Shown here one piece after another: positions 52,777-62,193 of a stretch of DNA of 64,000 nucleotides. A program made the position numbers and the translations under genes. Positions within the stretch are counted from its first letter, which is position 1; each line of letters begins with the position of its first letter. Source of the stretch: AC-32 sp963754265 (lineage in GTDB: Bacteria; Actinomycetota; Thermoleophilia; Gaiellales; Gaiellaceae); NCBI GenBank assembly GCA_963754265.1, contig CAVWFB010000009.1, positions 62,001 through 126,000 on the forward strand. Direction: 5' to 3'. Below the pieces are notes generated by a model. It made no database searches. It was not told the DNA's origin and was given only the letters and a program-made list of their open reading frames with translations.

Positions 52777-53742
52777 GTGGCCGGCCTCGAAGTAGTCCCC
52801 TTTTCCGACGAGCATCTGGACGACGCGGGCCGGCTTCTCGCCGCCCGTCACGCCCGTCAGCGAGAGGCCGAGCCGACGCTCCGGGAGCGGTTCGAAGACC
52901 CGAGCGCGGCCCGCGAGGAGGTCGAGATGGCGTGGGGCCTGCAGGGCGCCTCGGGTGCGACGGCCACCAGAGATGGCCGCGTGGTCGGCTACTTGCTCGG
53001 CGCCCCGCGCGAGAGCTCGGTCTGGGGCGAGAACGTGTGGGTCGAGCTCTCGGGCCACGCGGTCGAGGAGCCTGAGGATCTGCGTGACCTGTACGCCATG
53101 GCGGCGGCTCGCTGGGTCGAGCAGGGGCAGACGCGCCAGTACGCGCTCGTACCTACGACCGAGCCGGCTCTCGTCGACGCGTGGTTCCGTGTCGGCTTCG
53201 GTCAGCAGCACGCGCATGGGGTGCAGGAGGTCGAGCGGCGGGAGGTGACGCTTCCGGGCGGCGTCGAGATCCGGGCGCCCGCCACCGAGGAGATCGAGGA
53301 TCTGATCGAGGTCGACCTCACGCTCCCGGCGCACCAGAGCCGCTCGCCCGTCTTCTCGACCATCGCACAGCCGACCCGCGAGGAGCTGCGCCAGGAGTGG
53401 GCCGACACGCTGGCCGGCGACGAGGAGGAGGTGCTCGTCGCCTTCCGCGACGGCAAGCCGCTCGCCGTCTGGTCGGTGATGCCGGCGGAGGTCTCGAAGA
53501 TGCATACGGGCGTCGGCCGTCCCGAGCGCGCCGCGTTCATCGGGTTCGCGGCAACGCTGCCCGAGGTGCAAGGATCGGGGCTCGGTCTCGCCCTCACGGA
53601 CGTCGCGTTCAACTGGGCGGCCGACAACGGGTACGACGTGATGGTGACCGACTGGCGGGTGACGAACCTGCTCTCGTCTCGCTTCTGGCCCAAGCGCGGC
53701 TTTCGACCCGCCTTCCTGCGGCTGTACAGGTCCATTCCCTAG
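52777..53742 (+). CDS. two-domain GNAT acetyltransferase
   Basis: 321 residues with two GNAT-like halves. The first (~1-150) is degenerate (VVPFSDEHLDDAGRLLAARH, GRVVGYLLGAPRESS); the second (~160-321) keeps the fold (VEIRAPATEEIEDLIEVDLT, AAFIGFAATLPEVQGSGLGL with the acetyl-CoA loop QGSGLG, and DVMVTDWRVTNLLSSRFWPK). Substrate unknown. GTG at 52777 is divergent from polA (20 bases apart). The next gene begins immediately after its stop. Confidence 0.85.
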   Translation: MAGLEVVPFSDEHLDDAGRLLAARHARQREAEPTLRERFEDPSAAREEVEMAWGLQGASGATATRDGRVVGYLLGAPRESSVWGENVWVELSGHAVEEPEDLRDLYAMAAARWVEQGQTRQYALVPTTEPALVDAWFRVGFGQQHAHGVQEVERREVTLPGGVEIRAPATEEIEDLIEVDLTLPAHQSRSPVFSTIAQPTREELRQEWADTLAGDEEEVLVAFRDGKPLAVWSVMPAEVSKMHTGVGRPERAAFIGFAATLPEVQGSGLGLALTDVAFNWAADNGYDVMVTDWRVTNLLSSRFWPKRGFRPAFLRLYRSIP

Positions 53743-55248
53743 GTGACGCGGCTGCCACTGCTCGTCGGGACCCGCGTCGCGGTCGTCGAGGCGCCCGACG
53801 ACGCCGTCGTCATCCGGCCGCCCCCGCCCGGCGAGCAGGTCGCCGACATGCGGGCCGCGATGCGCGACGCGCTGCGGTTCCCACTCGCGGGCGAGCCGCT
53901 CGAAGCGCTCGTCACCCGAGGCGGCCGGGCGACGATCGTGGTCGAGCCGCCGGCGCTGCCCCTGCCCGGCGTGTTGCACGATCCGCGTCAGGTCGCGCTT
54001 GCCGCCGCTTCCGCCGAACTGGAGCGGGTCGGCGTCCCCACGGAGCGCCAGACGCTGCTCGTCGCCTCGGGGCTCACGCGGCGGCCGAACCGCCGCGAGC
54101 TCGAGAGCCTCGGGATCGTCTCACCGGGGTTCGCGCGGCGGTTTCGCGGCACCGTGGAGATCCACGACGCCGAGGATCCGGGCCTCGTCGACCTGGACGT
54201 GCCCGGAAACGTGCCCCTTCGAGCCAACCGCGCCCTCGTCGAGACCGATCTCGTGCTGACCGTGAGCGCGGCGGAGACGGTGCTCCACGGCGGGCCCGCG
54301 ACCCTGCTCGGGGCGAGCGGGCCGGAGTCGCTGCGCGCGGCAGGGGCATACTCGCTGCTCGAGACCGGAGCCTCGGACGGCTGGCGCCTCGGCGTACAGC
54401 TCGAGCGGCGGCTGTCGGACCGGCTGCCGGTGATCGGCGCCTCGCTCGTGCTCAACCAGCCGCGGTTTACCGGCGCCATCCGGGGCTACCCGTACGACGC
54501 CGAAGCGGTCGAGCGCATCGCCGCCTCCCCGTTCCGCCGTACGCTCGGCCTCCTGCCCGGCTTCGCTCGGGACCGCGTCCTGCGGTCGATCCGGCGTGAG
54601 CTCAGCGCCGCCGCGACGTATGCAGGACCTCCCTCGGTCGCACACGCCGAGGCCCTTCTCCGTGCGGTCGAGGCGCGGTCGGCGACGCTCGACGGGCCGC
54701 TCGACGCGATCGTGATCGGGATACCTCGCACGACGCCGCACCTCCCCCGCGAGCGGCCGAACCCGCTGCTCGCGGCCTACCTCGGCCTCGGGCTCGCGCT
54801 CCGGCTCTGGCGCGACTCGTTCCCGGTCGTGGAAGGAGGCACGGTGATCCTCATGCACCGGTTCAACCGGCATTTCTCGCACCCGACGCAGCAGCCGTAC
54901 CGGGCGATCTTCCAGGCGGCGCGCTTCGGGCGGGAACCGGAGGAGCTGGCCGACGCCGAACGCGAGGCCGCGGCCGACGAGCGCGCGCTCGCGGCGTATC
55001 GCGCCGGCCGCTCGTGCCATCCGGTGCTCCCGTTCGCAGACTGGTCGGGATGCGCGCCCGCGCTCGGGCGGATCGGCTCGGTGATCGTCGCCGGCTGCCG
55101 CGACTCGGTCGCGGCGCGGCAGCTCGGCTTCGTCCCGGCGCGCGGGCTCGGCGCGGCGCTGGAGATGGCGCAGGGCCGCCACGGCGGAACGCCGCGCGTC
55201 GGCTACCTGCTCTCGCCGCCTTACTTTCCGTTGCGCATGACTCAATAG
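53743..55248 (+). CDS. LarA-like (DUF2088) protein, nickel-pincer lactate racemase family
   Basis: 501 residues. N-terminal DUF2088/LarA_N-like half (VADMRAAMRDALRFPLAGEP, TIVVEPPALPLPG) with the family signatures around QTLLVASGLTRRPNRRELES and VEIHDAEDPGLVDLDVPGNV, and a C-terminal LarA_C-like half (AIVIGIPRTTPHL, EGGTVILMHRFNRHFSHPTQ). In true LarA the nickel-pincer cofactor is bound by a Lys of a GGRK motif; by eye that segment here reads TVLHGGPATLLGASG, without the Lys. So a non-racemase activity or different cofactor is inferred. GTG at 53743 abuts the GNAT stop; likely co-transcribed. Confidence 0.8.
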   Translation: MTRLPLLVGTRVAVVEAPDDAVVIRPPPPGEQVADMRAAMRDALRFPLAGEPLEALVTRGGRATIVVEPPALPLPGVLHDPRQVALAAASAELERVGVPTERQTLLVASGLTRRPNRRELESLGIVSPGFARRFRGTVEIHDAEDPGLVDLDVPGNVPLRANRALVETDLVLTVSAAETVLHGGPATLLGASGPESLRAAGAYSLLETGASDGWRLGVQLERRLSDRLPVIGASLVLNQPRFTGAIRGYPYDAEAVERIAASPFRRTLGLLPGFARDRVLRSIRRELSAAATYAGPPSVAHAEALLRAVEARSATLDGPLDAIVIGIPRTTPHLPRERPNPLLAAYLGLGLALRLWRDSFPVVEGGTVILMHRFNRHFSHPTQQPYRAIFQAARFGREPEELADAEREAAADERALAAYRAGRSCHPVLPFADWSGCAPALGRIGSVIVAGCRDSVAARQLGFVPARGLGAALEMAQGRHGGTPRVGYLLSPPYFPLRMTQ

Positions 55249-55322
55249 GTTCGACCGGTCATTTCAGACGGACGACCGGGCAAAGCCCGACCGTCCTGAG
55301 ACGGGCATCGCAAGCGACGCCC
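55248..55322. repeat. two-hairpin dispersed repeat, copy 2
   Basis: Intergenic copy after the LarA-like stop: GGTTCGACCGGTCAT, hairpin one around ACCGGGCAAAGCCCGACC with GACGG/CCGTC flanks, then hairpin two GGGCATCGCAAGCGACGCCC. Matches 14245-14324 over its whole length with a 4-base length difference. Lies between two convergent genes (LarA-like and livF), where it may end transcription from both sides. Confidence 0.75.
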
Positions 55323-55337
55323 TTCGGGGAAGGTTTG

Positions 55338-56069
55338 CTAGGTCTCGCCCAGGTACGTCTTGCGCACCTGCTCGTTCTCGCGCAGGCTCTTCGCGTCGTC
55401 GGCGAGCGCGACGCGGCCGGTCTCGAGCACATAGCCACGCTGCGCCGCGTCCAGCGCCATCAGGGCGTTTTGCTCGACGAGGAGGATCGTCGTCCCCTGC
55501 TCGTTGATCTCACCGATGATCTCGAAGATCTTCTCGACGAAGATCGGCGCGAGGCCCATCGACGGCTCGTCGAGCATCAGGAGCTTCGGCCGAGCCATCA
55601 ACGCGCGGCCGATGGCGCACATCTGCTGCTCGCCGCCCGAGAGCGTCCCCGCCTTCTGGTTCTTCCGTTCGGCGAGGCGCGGAAAGAGCCCATAGACCCG
55701 ATCCATGTCCTCGCGAATGCTCGGGCGATCATCCCGTTGGAACGCGCCCATCTCGAGGTTCTCGACCACGCTCATGTGTGGGAAGAGGCGCCTGCCTTCC
55801 GGCGACTGCGAGATGCCCAAGCCGACGATGTTGTGCGGTGCGGTCCGCGTGATGTCCTTGCCTCGGAAGACAATCGAGCCCTCGCGGGGCTGGTTCAGGC
55901 CGTTGATCGAGCGGAGCGTGGTCGACTTGCCCGCGCCGTTCGCGCCGATCAGGGTCACGATCTCGCCTTCGCGGACCTCGATCGAGATCCCCTTCAGCGC
56001 CTCGATCGTGCCGTAGAACGTGTGCACGTTCTCGACCGTGAGAAGCGTTTCCGGCTGACTTGCGTTCAC
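55338..56069 (-). CDS. livF: branched-chain amino acid ABC transporter ATPase LivF
   Basis: 243 residues. Walker A LIGANGAGKSTTLRSINGL, LivF-typical FPHMSVVENLEMGAF, signature LSGGEQQMCAIGRALM, Walker B LLMLDEPSMGLAPIFVEKIF and H-loop LLVEQNALMALDAAQRGYVL. One of two ATPases powering Liv import. GTG at 56069 overlaps the livG stop (GTGA). Last gene of the livK-H-M-G-F operon. Confidence 0.94.
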   Translation of the reverse strand: MNASQPETLLTVENVHTFYGTIEALKGISIEVREGEIVTLIGANGAGKSTTLRSINGLNQPREGSIVFRGKDITRTAPHNIVGLGISQSPEGRRLFPHMSVVENLEMGAFQRDDRPSIREDMDRVYGLFPRLAERKNQKAGTLSGGEQQMCAIGRALMARPKLLMLDEPSMGLAPIFVEKIFEIIGEINEQGTTILLVEQNALMALDAAQRGYVLETGRVALADDAKSLRENEQVRKTYLGET

Positions 56070-56863
56070 GCGGTCGCCGCCCTTCCGAGGTACGCCTCGA
56101 TCACCCGCTCGTCCTTCTGAACCTCCTGTGGAGTGCCCTCGGCGATCTTCTCGCCGTAGTCGAGCACCGTCACGCGCTCCGAGATCCCCATCACGACCTT
56201 CATGTCGTGCTCGATCAGCAGGATCGCGAGCGGGCGCTGCTCGCGTAGCGTCGCGACGAATTCCATGAAGGTGACCGTCTCCTGCGGGTTCATCCCGGCC
56301 GTCGGCTCGTCGAGGAGCAGCAGCTTCGGCTCGGTGGCGAGGGCGCGGGCGACCTCGAGCCGTCGCTGGTCGCCGTAGGCGAGGCTCTCGGCGAGCTCGT
56401 CGTCGACGTTGCCGAGCCCGGCGAAGCGGATCAGCTCGCGTGCCTTCTCGCGCGCCTCCCGCTCTTCACGGCGCACCCGAGGAGTGCCGACGATCGAGCC
56501 CAGGATCCCACCCTTGAGACGGGAGTGCATGCCGACGAGCACGTTCTCGAGCGCCGTCATCTGCGGGAAGAGGCGGATGTTCTGGAAGGTGCGGCCGACG
56601 CCCGCCTTCACGATCGCGTGCGGCGGCTTGTCGGTGACGTCCTCGCCGGCGAAGAGGATGCGGCCGGAGGTCGTCTTGTACAGGCCGGTGAGAGTGTTGA
56701 AGAACGTCGTCTTGCCGGCGCCGTTGGGGCCGATCAGGCTGACGATCGCGCGCTCGGGAATGGTGAAGTCGAGGTCGTTCACCGCCAGGAGGCCGCCGAA
56801 CTCCTTGCGCACCTCTTGCGCATCGAGCAGATTGGCGCTCCCCGAGACCTGGTGCTCGCTCAT
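56066..56863 (-). CDS. livG: branched-chain amino acid ABC transporter ATPase LivG
   Basis: 265 residues. Walker A LIGPNGAGKTTFFNTLTGLY, RTFQNIRLFPQMTALENVLV, signature LAYGDQRRLEVARAL (the LivG variant of LSGGQ), Walker B LLLLDEPTAGMNPQETVTFM and LLIEHDMKVVMGISERVTVL. ATG at 56863 overlaps the livM stop (ATGA). The NPxET after Walker B is typical of LivG/BraF. Confidence 0.94.
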   Translation of the reverse strand: MSEHQVSGSANLLDAQEVRKEFGGLLAVNDLDFTIPERAIVSLIGPNGAGKTTFFNTLTGLYKTTSGRILFAGEDVTDKPPHAIVKAGVGRTFQNIRLFPQMTALENVLVGMHSRLKGGILGSIVGTPRVRREEREAREKARELIRFAGLGNVDDELAESLAYGDQRRLEVARALATEPKLLLLDEPTAGMNPQETVTFMEFVATLREQRPLAILLIEHDMKVVMGISERVTVLDYGEKIAEGTPQEVQKDERVIEAYLGRAATA

Positions 56864-58191
56864 CCTCGGGGGATCCTCCCTCCTGCGCCGCGCTCGCCCG
56901 CGCCCGGCTCGTCGGCGCCGCGCATCTCGTAGATCGGCTCGTCGAGCGGGCCGCGGGTCCCCTCTTCCAGCTCGCGCTTGCGCCGGCGCTCGGGTATCAG
57001 CCCCACGGGTCGGAAGAGCATCATCAGGACCAGGATGACGCCGTAGATCCCGAACTGGTACTTGGCCACCTCGAAGTTCAGCGGCGTGTTGCTGTTCAGC
57101 CAGCTGCCGATGTTCGCGAGGCCTTCGACGTTCAGCCACGACAGGATCACGGCCGCGACGACGACGCCCCAGATGCTGCCCATCCCGCCGAGGACGACCA
57201 TGCAGAGCAGGAAGATCGAGATGTTGAAGTTGAACTGACTCGGGTTGGCGACGGAGTTGAAGCTGGCGATGTAGGCCCCCGCGGCTCCTCCGAAGAAGGC
57301 GCCGATCGCGTAGGCCCAGGTCTTGGTGCGCATGAGCGGGATCCCCATCGCACCGGCCGCGGTCTCGTCCTCGCGGATCGCGATCCAGGCCCGGCCGAGG
57401 CGCGAGTCGCGCAGGCGGATGCAGCAGAAGATGGTCACGAGGAGCAGGGCGAGCACCGTCCAGAAGAAGAGCCGGTCGGCATCGAACTCCTGCTGGTACG
57501 AGACGGGTAGCCCGACAGCGTTGTGGAGTCTGTCCCCGAAGCCGGGTGAGTCGATCGGGTTGATGCCGAAGGTGCCGTGGGTGAGGTCGAAGCCGTGGAG
57601 GTTGTCGGCGTTGCGGACGAACTGGGGGACGATCTCACCGAAGCCGAGCGTGACGATGGCGAGGTAGTCGCCGCGGAGCCGCAGGGTCGGCAGGCCGATG
57701 AAGATGCCGCCCAGCGCCGTCACGATCGCCGCGCTCAGGAGCACGAGCCAGATCGAGATGTGGATGCCGCGCGCATCGTGGGTGATCCCGACCGAGCCGA
57801 AATGGAACTTGACCTGCTGGAACTGGCCGGAGGCAAGCCAGCCCGCGGTATAGGCGCCGAGCGCGTAGAAGGCGACGTAGCCGAGATCGAGCAGGCCGCA
57901 GTAGCCCACGACGACGTTGAGCCCGACCGCCATCATGGTGAAGACGAGGATCGTCACCGCGGAGTGCATGTCGGGGAAGGTGAGGATCACCGGGACGTTC
58001 GTGGGCAGGCTGTCCACGTAGAGCGGATAGGTCACCGCGATCGTCAGGAGGGCGAAGAACGGGATGAGGCTTCTCGTGCGCTCCGGCAGCTGGTTCCAGG
58101 CGGCGCCCACGCGATGGAGCCCCGTCGAGCTCGCGACCTGGCCGCGGTACCCCCGTAGCGAGGCGCGCGAACGTTGGCGTCGACCCGCCAA
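56860..58191 (-). CDS. livM: branched-chain amino acid ABC transporter permease LivM
   Basis: 443 residues, about ten helices. Family stretches: MMAVGLNVVVGYCGLLDLGY then VAFYALGAYTAGWL, LRGDYLAIVTLGFGEIVPQF, LRDSRLGRAWIAIREDETAA with the EAA-like coupling loop, and VVLGGMGSIWGVVVAAVILS. A ~60-residue hydrophilic C-terminal tail (RRRKRELEEGTRGPLDEPIY) is longer than usual. TTG at 58191 is supported by GGAG five bases upstream; it directly abuts the livH stop. Confidence 0.92.
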   Translation of the reverse strand: MAGRRQRSRASLRGYRGQVASSTGLHRVGAAWNQLPERTRSLIPFFALLTIAVTYPLYVDSLPTNVPVILTFPDMHSAVTILVFTMMAVGLNVVVGYCGLLDLGYVAFYALGAYTAGWLASGQFQQVKFHFGSVGITHDARGIHISIWLVLLSAAIVTALGGIFIGLPTLRLRGDYLAIVTLGFGEIVPQFVRNADNLHGFDLTHGTFGINPIDSPGFGDRLHNAVGLPVSYQQEFDADRLFFWTVLALLLVTIFCCIRLRDSRLGRAWIAIREDETAAGAMGIPLMRTKTWAYAIGAFFGGAAGAYIASFNSVANPSQFNFNISIFLLCMVVLGGMGSIWGVVVAAVILSWLNVEGLANIGSWLNSNTPLNFEVAKYQFGIYGVILVLMMLFRPVGLIPERRRKRELEEGTRGPLDEPIYEMRGADEPGAGERGAGGRIPRG

Positions 58192-59307
58192 CTACGCTCC
58201 TTCGGGCGTACGTTCGCCCAGCAGGCCCTCGGGCTTGAAGACGAGGATCGCAATCAGGATCCCGAAGACGATCGAGCGGGTCCAGTCGCTGCCCGGCGCG
58301 TTCCACGCAAGGCCCTCGTTGAACGCCTGGATCAAGCCGATGATGATCGCGCCGAGCACCGCGCCGCTCAGGTTCCCGATGCCACCGAGCACCGCCGCAG
58401 TGAACGCGATCAGGCCGAGCTCGAAGCCCGTGTCGTAGCGGATGTTGAACTCGACCAGGAAGAGCGTCGCGCCCACTCCGGCGAGCGCACCTGCCAGCGC
58501 GAAGGTGAACGAGATCGTCCGGTTGACGTTGATCCCCATCATTGCGGCGGCCTCGGGGTCCTGCGATGTCGCGCGCATCCCCTTGCCCTGTCTTGTCGAC
58601 TTCACCACCCACGTGAGGAAGATCAGCACCGGGATCGTCACGAGGATGACGAAGAACGACGCCCAGTCGTAGTGGACACCGCGGATCGAGAACACGTTGC
58701 CGGTCGAGATGAGGGGCGGAATCCTGCGGAAGTTCACGTCGTAGAACGCGAGTGAGATGTTCTGGATGATGAAAGACATTCCGACCGCGGTGATCAGGAG
58801 CGCGAGCCGCGGCGCGTTGCGCAACCGGCGGTAGGCCACGAACTCGATCGCCGAGTTGACCGTCGCGCCGAAGGCCGCGGCGATCACGAAGGTGGCGGCC
58901 AGGCCGCCGGCGATGGAGAGGCTCCCGGAGCCGGTGTCGAGGGAGAAGACGGAGACGACGATGGTGCTGGCGAAGAGCCCGCTGAGGGCGAACACGTCCC
59001 CGTGGGCGAAGTTGATCAGCTGCAGGATTCCGTACACGAGCGTGTAGCCCAGCGCGACCAGGGCGTAGACGCAGCCGGTGGTGAGCCCGATCAGGAAGAC
59101 GTTGAAGAAGTCCGTCGGCTCCTTGATCGCGTTCACGATCAGCCACGCCACGAGCACCAGTGCGAAACCGACCCCGATGATCGAGAGGGCAGCGGGCCGC
59201 TTGCGCTTCCGAACCGCGGCGCGCGGCGAAGGCTGTTCGGTACCAGCTTGGACTGCGATTCCGGATTCTAGAACGACGAAGGAGGGCCTTTCAGCCCTCC
59301 TTCGCAT
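58192..59307 (-). CDS. livH: branched-chain amino acid ABC transporter permease LivH
   Basis: About 371 residues as drawn, with some eight helices. Family stretches: TTGCVYALVALGYTLVYGIL, LINFAHGDVFALSGLF, ATSQDPEAAAMMGINVNRTI (coupling loop), AFTAAVLGGIGNLSGAVLGA. The start is uncertain: the only conventional upstream start, ATG at 59307, lies on the edge of a strong hairpin (59277-59304), so the first ten codons would be hairpin-encoded; a non-ATG start just downstream (before VLESGIAVQAGTEQ) is possible. Lies between livK and livM. Confidence 0.9.
   Translation of the reverse strand: MRRRAERPSFVVLESGIAVQAGTEQPSPRAAVRKRKRPAALSIIGVGFALVLVAWLIVNAIKEPTDFFNVFLIGLTTGCVYALVALGYTLVYGILQLINFAHGDVFALSGLFASTIVVSVFSLDTGSGSLSIAGGLAATFVIAAAFGATVNSAIEFVAYRRLRNAPRLALLITAVGMSFIIQNISLAFYDVNFRRIPPLISTGNVFSIRGVHYDWASFFVILVTIPVLIFLTWVVKSTRQGKGMRATSQDPEAAAMMGINVNRTISFTFALAGALAGVGATLFLVEFNIRYDTGFELGLIAFTAAVLGGIGNLSGAVLGAIIIGLIQAFNEGLAWNAPGSDWTRSIVFGILIAILVFKPEGLLGERTPEGA
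59277..59304 (-). other. intercistronic hairpin between livK and livH
   Basis: CGAAGGAGGGC-TGAAAG-GCCCTCCTTCG, an 11-bp perfect stem, 25 bases after the livK stop. Without a U-run it is more likely a stabiliser or attenuator that raises binding-protein levels relative to the permease genes than a full terminator. Confidence 0.6.
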
Positions 59308-59328
59308 GTTGGATACGTGAGCTGGGGT

Positions 59329-60714
59329 TTAGCCCGCTGCCTCCTTGCGTGCCGCCTGGACGAGTTTCGCCTCGGGCGCCGCGGTCAGGAGCGTCACCAG
59401 ATGGTTCGTTCCCTTGTAGATCGTGAACAGAACCGCGGCTCCGCTCGCGCTCGTCAGATCGCCGTTGTCGTTGAACGCGAAGCTGCCGATCAGGCCGTTG
59501 TTCACCTTCGTGTTGAAGACGTCGGTGATCACCTGCGAGCGCGACCCGTCGCCCTTACCGATCGCGTTGATCAGCACCTGCCCCGCCTGCGCGCCGAGGA
59601 TCGCGTAGGGATCCACCGGCTTGCCGTTGAGGGTCTGCTTGAAGCCCTGGATGAAGTCCAGCGAGGCCCCCTTGTAGCGGTCGATGCCGACACCCGCGAC
59701 GCTGAAGAAGGCACCCTTTGCGTCCGGGGTTCCTCCCTGCGAGCGCTGGAACACAGCGTCGGTCGTGAACCCGTCCGGCAGCATCAGCATCACGCCGCTG
59801 CTCGGGTTCGGGGTGTTCGGGCCGAGGACCGCGACCTTGTCGTTGATCAGCTGGCCGCTGTTCTCGTCGATCAGGCCGCCGATGAAGATCGCGTCGGGGT
59901 TGGTTCCCTTGATCTTCGTGAACGTCGCCTGGAAGTTCGCCGCCTTCGGGTCGTAGGCCGCGAAGCCGTTGATCTTCATGCCAAGGGCCTTGGCGGCACC
60001 CTCGAAGTTCTTCGCGACGCCGAGGCCGTACGCCTCCTTGTCGTTGAGGATGTACACGCTCTTGACGCCCTTGTCGCTCAGGAACTTGGCGTCGACTGCA
60101 CCCTGGTTGGGATCGCTCGGAGCAACACGCGCGTACGTGCGCTTGCCGCTCGGGTAGTACTTCTCCGGCTCGTCGCCCGAGCACGGCTCCGTCAGGCAGC
60201 CGTACGTGTTGGCCGGCGAGAGCAGCAGGAGCCCGCCGCCGGGTGCCTGGTTCATGACCGGGATCTCGATCGCAGCGCAGCCGGAGTTGAACGTGCCGAC
60301 GACCCCGATCAGCTTGCTGTTCTGGGCGTAGGCGTGGGCATTCGCGCTGCACTTGTCCGCGTCCCACTTCCCGAGCTGGGCAGTCGAGTCGTCACATGCC
60401 TGGAAGGCGATCTTCTTGTCTCCGGCCTTCCAGTTCTGCTGGTCGAGCAGGTACTTGATCGCGCCCACCATCTGCAGCGTCTGCGTGCGTGAGCCACCCT
60501 GCATCGGCAGGTCCGTCGCGATCAGGTAGTCGGGATTCCCGTCGCCCTCGTACTGCAGCGGGCCGCACGAAGAGGCCGGGAGCGCCTTGACGCTTCCGCC
60601 GCCACCTCCGCCGGTACCGCTGCTGTTGTCGCTCCCGCCTCCGCAGCCGGCCGCGATGAGGGCCAGCGCGCCGACGGCGGCCAAGAGCGCACCGAACGAT
60701 GCTCGTTTCTTCAC
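59329..60714 (-). CDS. livK: branched-chain amino acid ABC transporter substrate-binding lipoprotein
   Basis: 461 residues. GTG at 60714 has a strong AGGAGGAAGT site. Signal with lipobox (ALIAAGCGGGSDNS), Gly/Ser linker, then a type I periplasmic-binding fold: MVGAIKYLLDQQNWKAGDKK, GVVGTFNSGCAAIEIPVMNQ, FLSDKGVKSVYILNDKEAYG, DAIFIGGLIDENSGQLINDK. Ligand is probably an amino acid or related compound; specificity cannot be read by eye. Extra Cys pairs (CDDSTAQ, DKCSANA; YGCLTEPCSG) suggest disulphides. First gene of the liv operon. Confidence 0.92.
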   Translation of the reverse strand: MKKRASFGALLAAVGALALIAAGCGGGSDNSSGTGGGGGGSVKALPASSCGPLQYEGDGNPDYLIATDLPMQGGSRTQTLQMVGAIKYLLDQQNWKAGDKKIAFQACDDSTAQLGKWDADKCSANAHAYAQNSKLIGVVGTFNSGCAAIEIPVMNQAPGGGLLLLSPANTYGCLTEPCSGDEPEKYYPSGKRTYARVAPSDPNQGAVDAKFLSDKGVKSVYILNDKEAYGLGVAKNFEGAAKALGMKINGFAAYDPKAANFQATFTKIKGTNPDAIFIGGLIDENSGQLINDKVAVLGPNTPNPSSGVMLMLPDGFTTDAVFQRSQGGTPDAKGAFFSVAGVGIDRYKGASLDFIQGFKQTLNGKPVDPYAILGAQAGQVLINAIGKGDGSRSQVITDVFNTKVNNGLIGSFAFNDNGDLTSASGAAVLFTIYKGTNHLVTLLTAAPEAKLVQAARKEAAG

Positions 60715-60788
60715 ACTTCCTCCTCTGTCGCCGCTGGTCGTTGAGAGACCCCGGCGTGGGGCTCGAGTAAGGCTTTCCGTGGTCGGCA

Positions 60789-60817
60789 AGTATCGAGACA
60801 ACGCCGGATGACTTCAA
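60789..60817 (-). promoter_or_regulatory. candidate livK promoter
   Basis: Minus strand TTGAAG (60812-60817), 17-base spacer, GATACT (60789-60794). It would give a leader of about 70 bases before the GTG at 60714. Confidence 0.4.
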
Positions 60818-60858
60818 GCCGGAAGAGGCGCCGCGGCCCACCGTTACTCTTGGTGTGC

Positions 60859-60890
60859 GCCGAAGTGGCGGAATTGGCAGACGCGCTGGA
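60859..60890 (+). pseudogene. truncated tRNA-Leu (5' half only)
   Basis: Identical to bases 1-32 of the intact tRNA-Leu at 61028, from GCCGAAGTGG to the 5' side of the anticodon stem (CTGGA), and preceded by the same upstream sequence (CCGTTACTCTTGGTGTGC with one base missing). It then breaks into the palindromic repeat copy C, so no functional tRNA can form. Confidence 0.85.
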
Positions 60891-60893
60891 GTG

Positions 60894-60930
60894 CACGGAG
60901 GAACCCATGGTTCCCCCGTGAGCCCCCTCC
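60894..60930. repeat. GGGGAACC-type palindrome, copy C
   Basis: 37 bases whose reverse complement matches 17900-17936 with three mismatches; central palindrome GGAACCCATGGTTCC. It sits exactly at the break in the truncated tRNA-Leu. Confidence 0.7.
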
Positions 60931-60952
60931 GTCCCACCGACAGCCGACCTTA

Positions 60953-60982
60953 GGCTCGGCAAGAGTGCGGTCTTGCCGAGCC
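60953..60982 (+). other. 12-bp perfect hairpin before tRNA-Leu
   Basis: GGCTCGGCAAGA-GTGCGG-TCTTGCCGAGCC. No U-run follows. It lies between the truncated and the intact tRNA-Leu. Confidence 0.5.
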
Positions 60983-61027
60983 GCCGGAGACCGGCCAGCC
61001 GCGCCCCACCGTTTACTCTTGGTGTGC

Positions 61028-61113
61028 GCCGAAGTGGCGGAATTGGCAGACGCGCTGGACTCAAAATCCAGTGGAGCGCAAGCTCCGTGTGGGTTCGATT
61101 CCCACCTTCGGCA
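61028..61113 (+). tRNA. tRNA-Leu (CAA)
   Basis: 86 bases. Acceptor GCCGAAG pairs with CTTCGGC; anticodon loop CTCAAAA in stem CTGGA/TCCAG gives anticodon CAA (61062-61064) and so reads UUG. The long variable arm TGGAGCGCAAGCTCCGT is typical of class II tRNA-Leu; T-loop TTCGATT. Discriminator base A; CCA is not encoded. Confidence 0.95.
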
Positions 61114-61167
61114 CTCGTGGCGATGAAGGCAGCACTCTCGGGCTAGGCCGACTCGTAGGATGCCAGC

Positions 61168-62189
<1,022 letters not shown>

Positions 62190-62193
<4 letters not shown>

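Larger units (their letters stand above)
60715..61027. other. 313-base stretch without an intact gene, upstream of livK and tRNA-Leu
   Basis: From left to right: livK ribosome site and leader; a possible livK promoter; a truncated tRNA-Leu 5' half (60859-60890); the 37-base palindromic repeat copy C; a 12-bp perfect hairpin (60953-60982); and the upstream part of the intact tRNA-Leu, where the sequence CCGTTTACTCTTGGTGTGC repeats that in front of the truncated copy. Confidence 0.6.
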
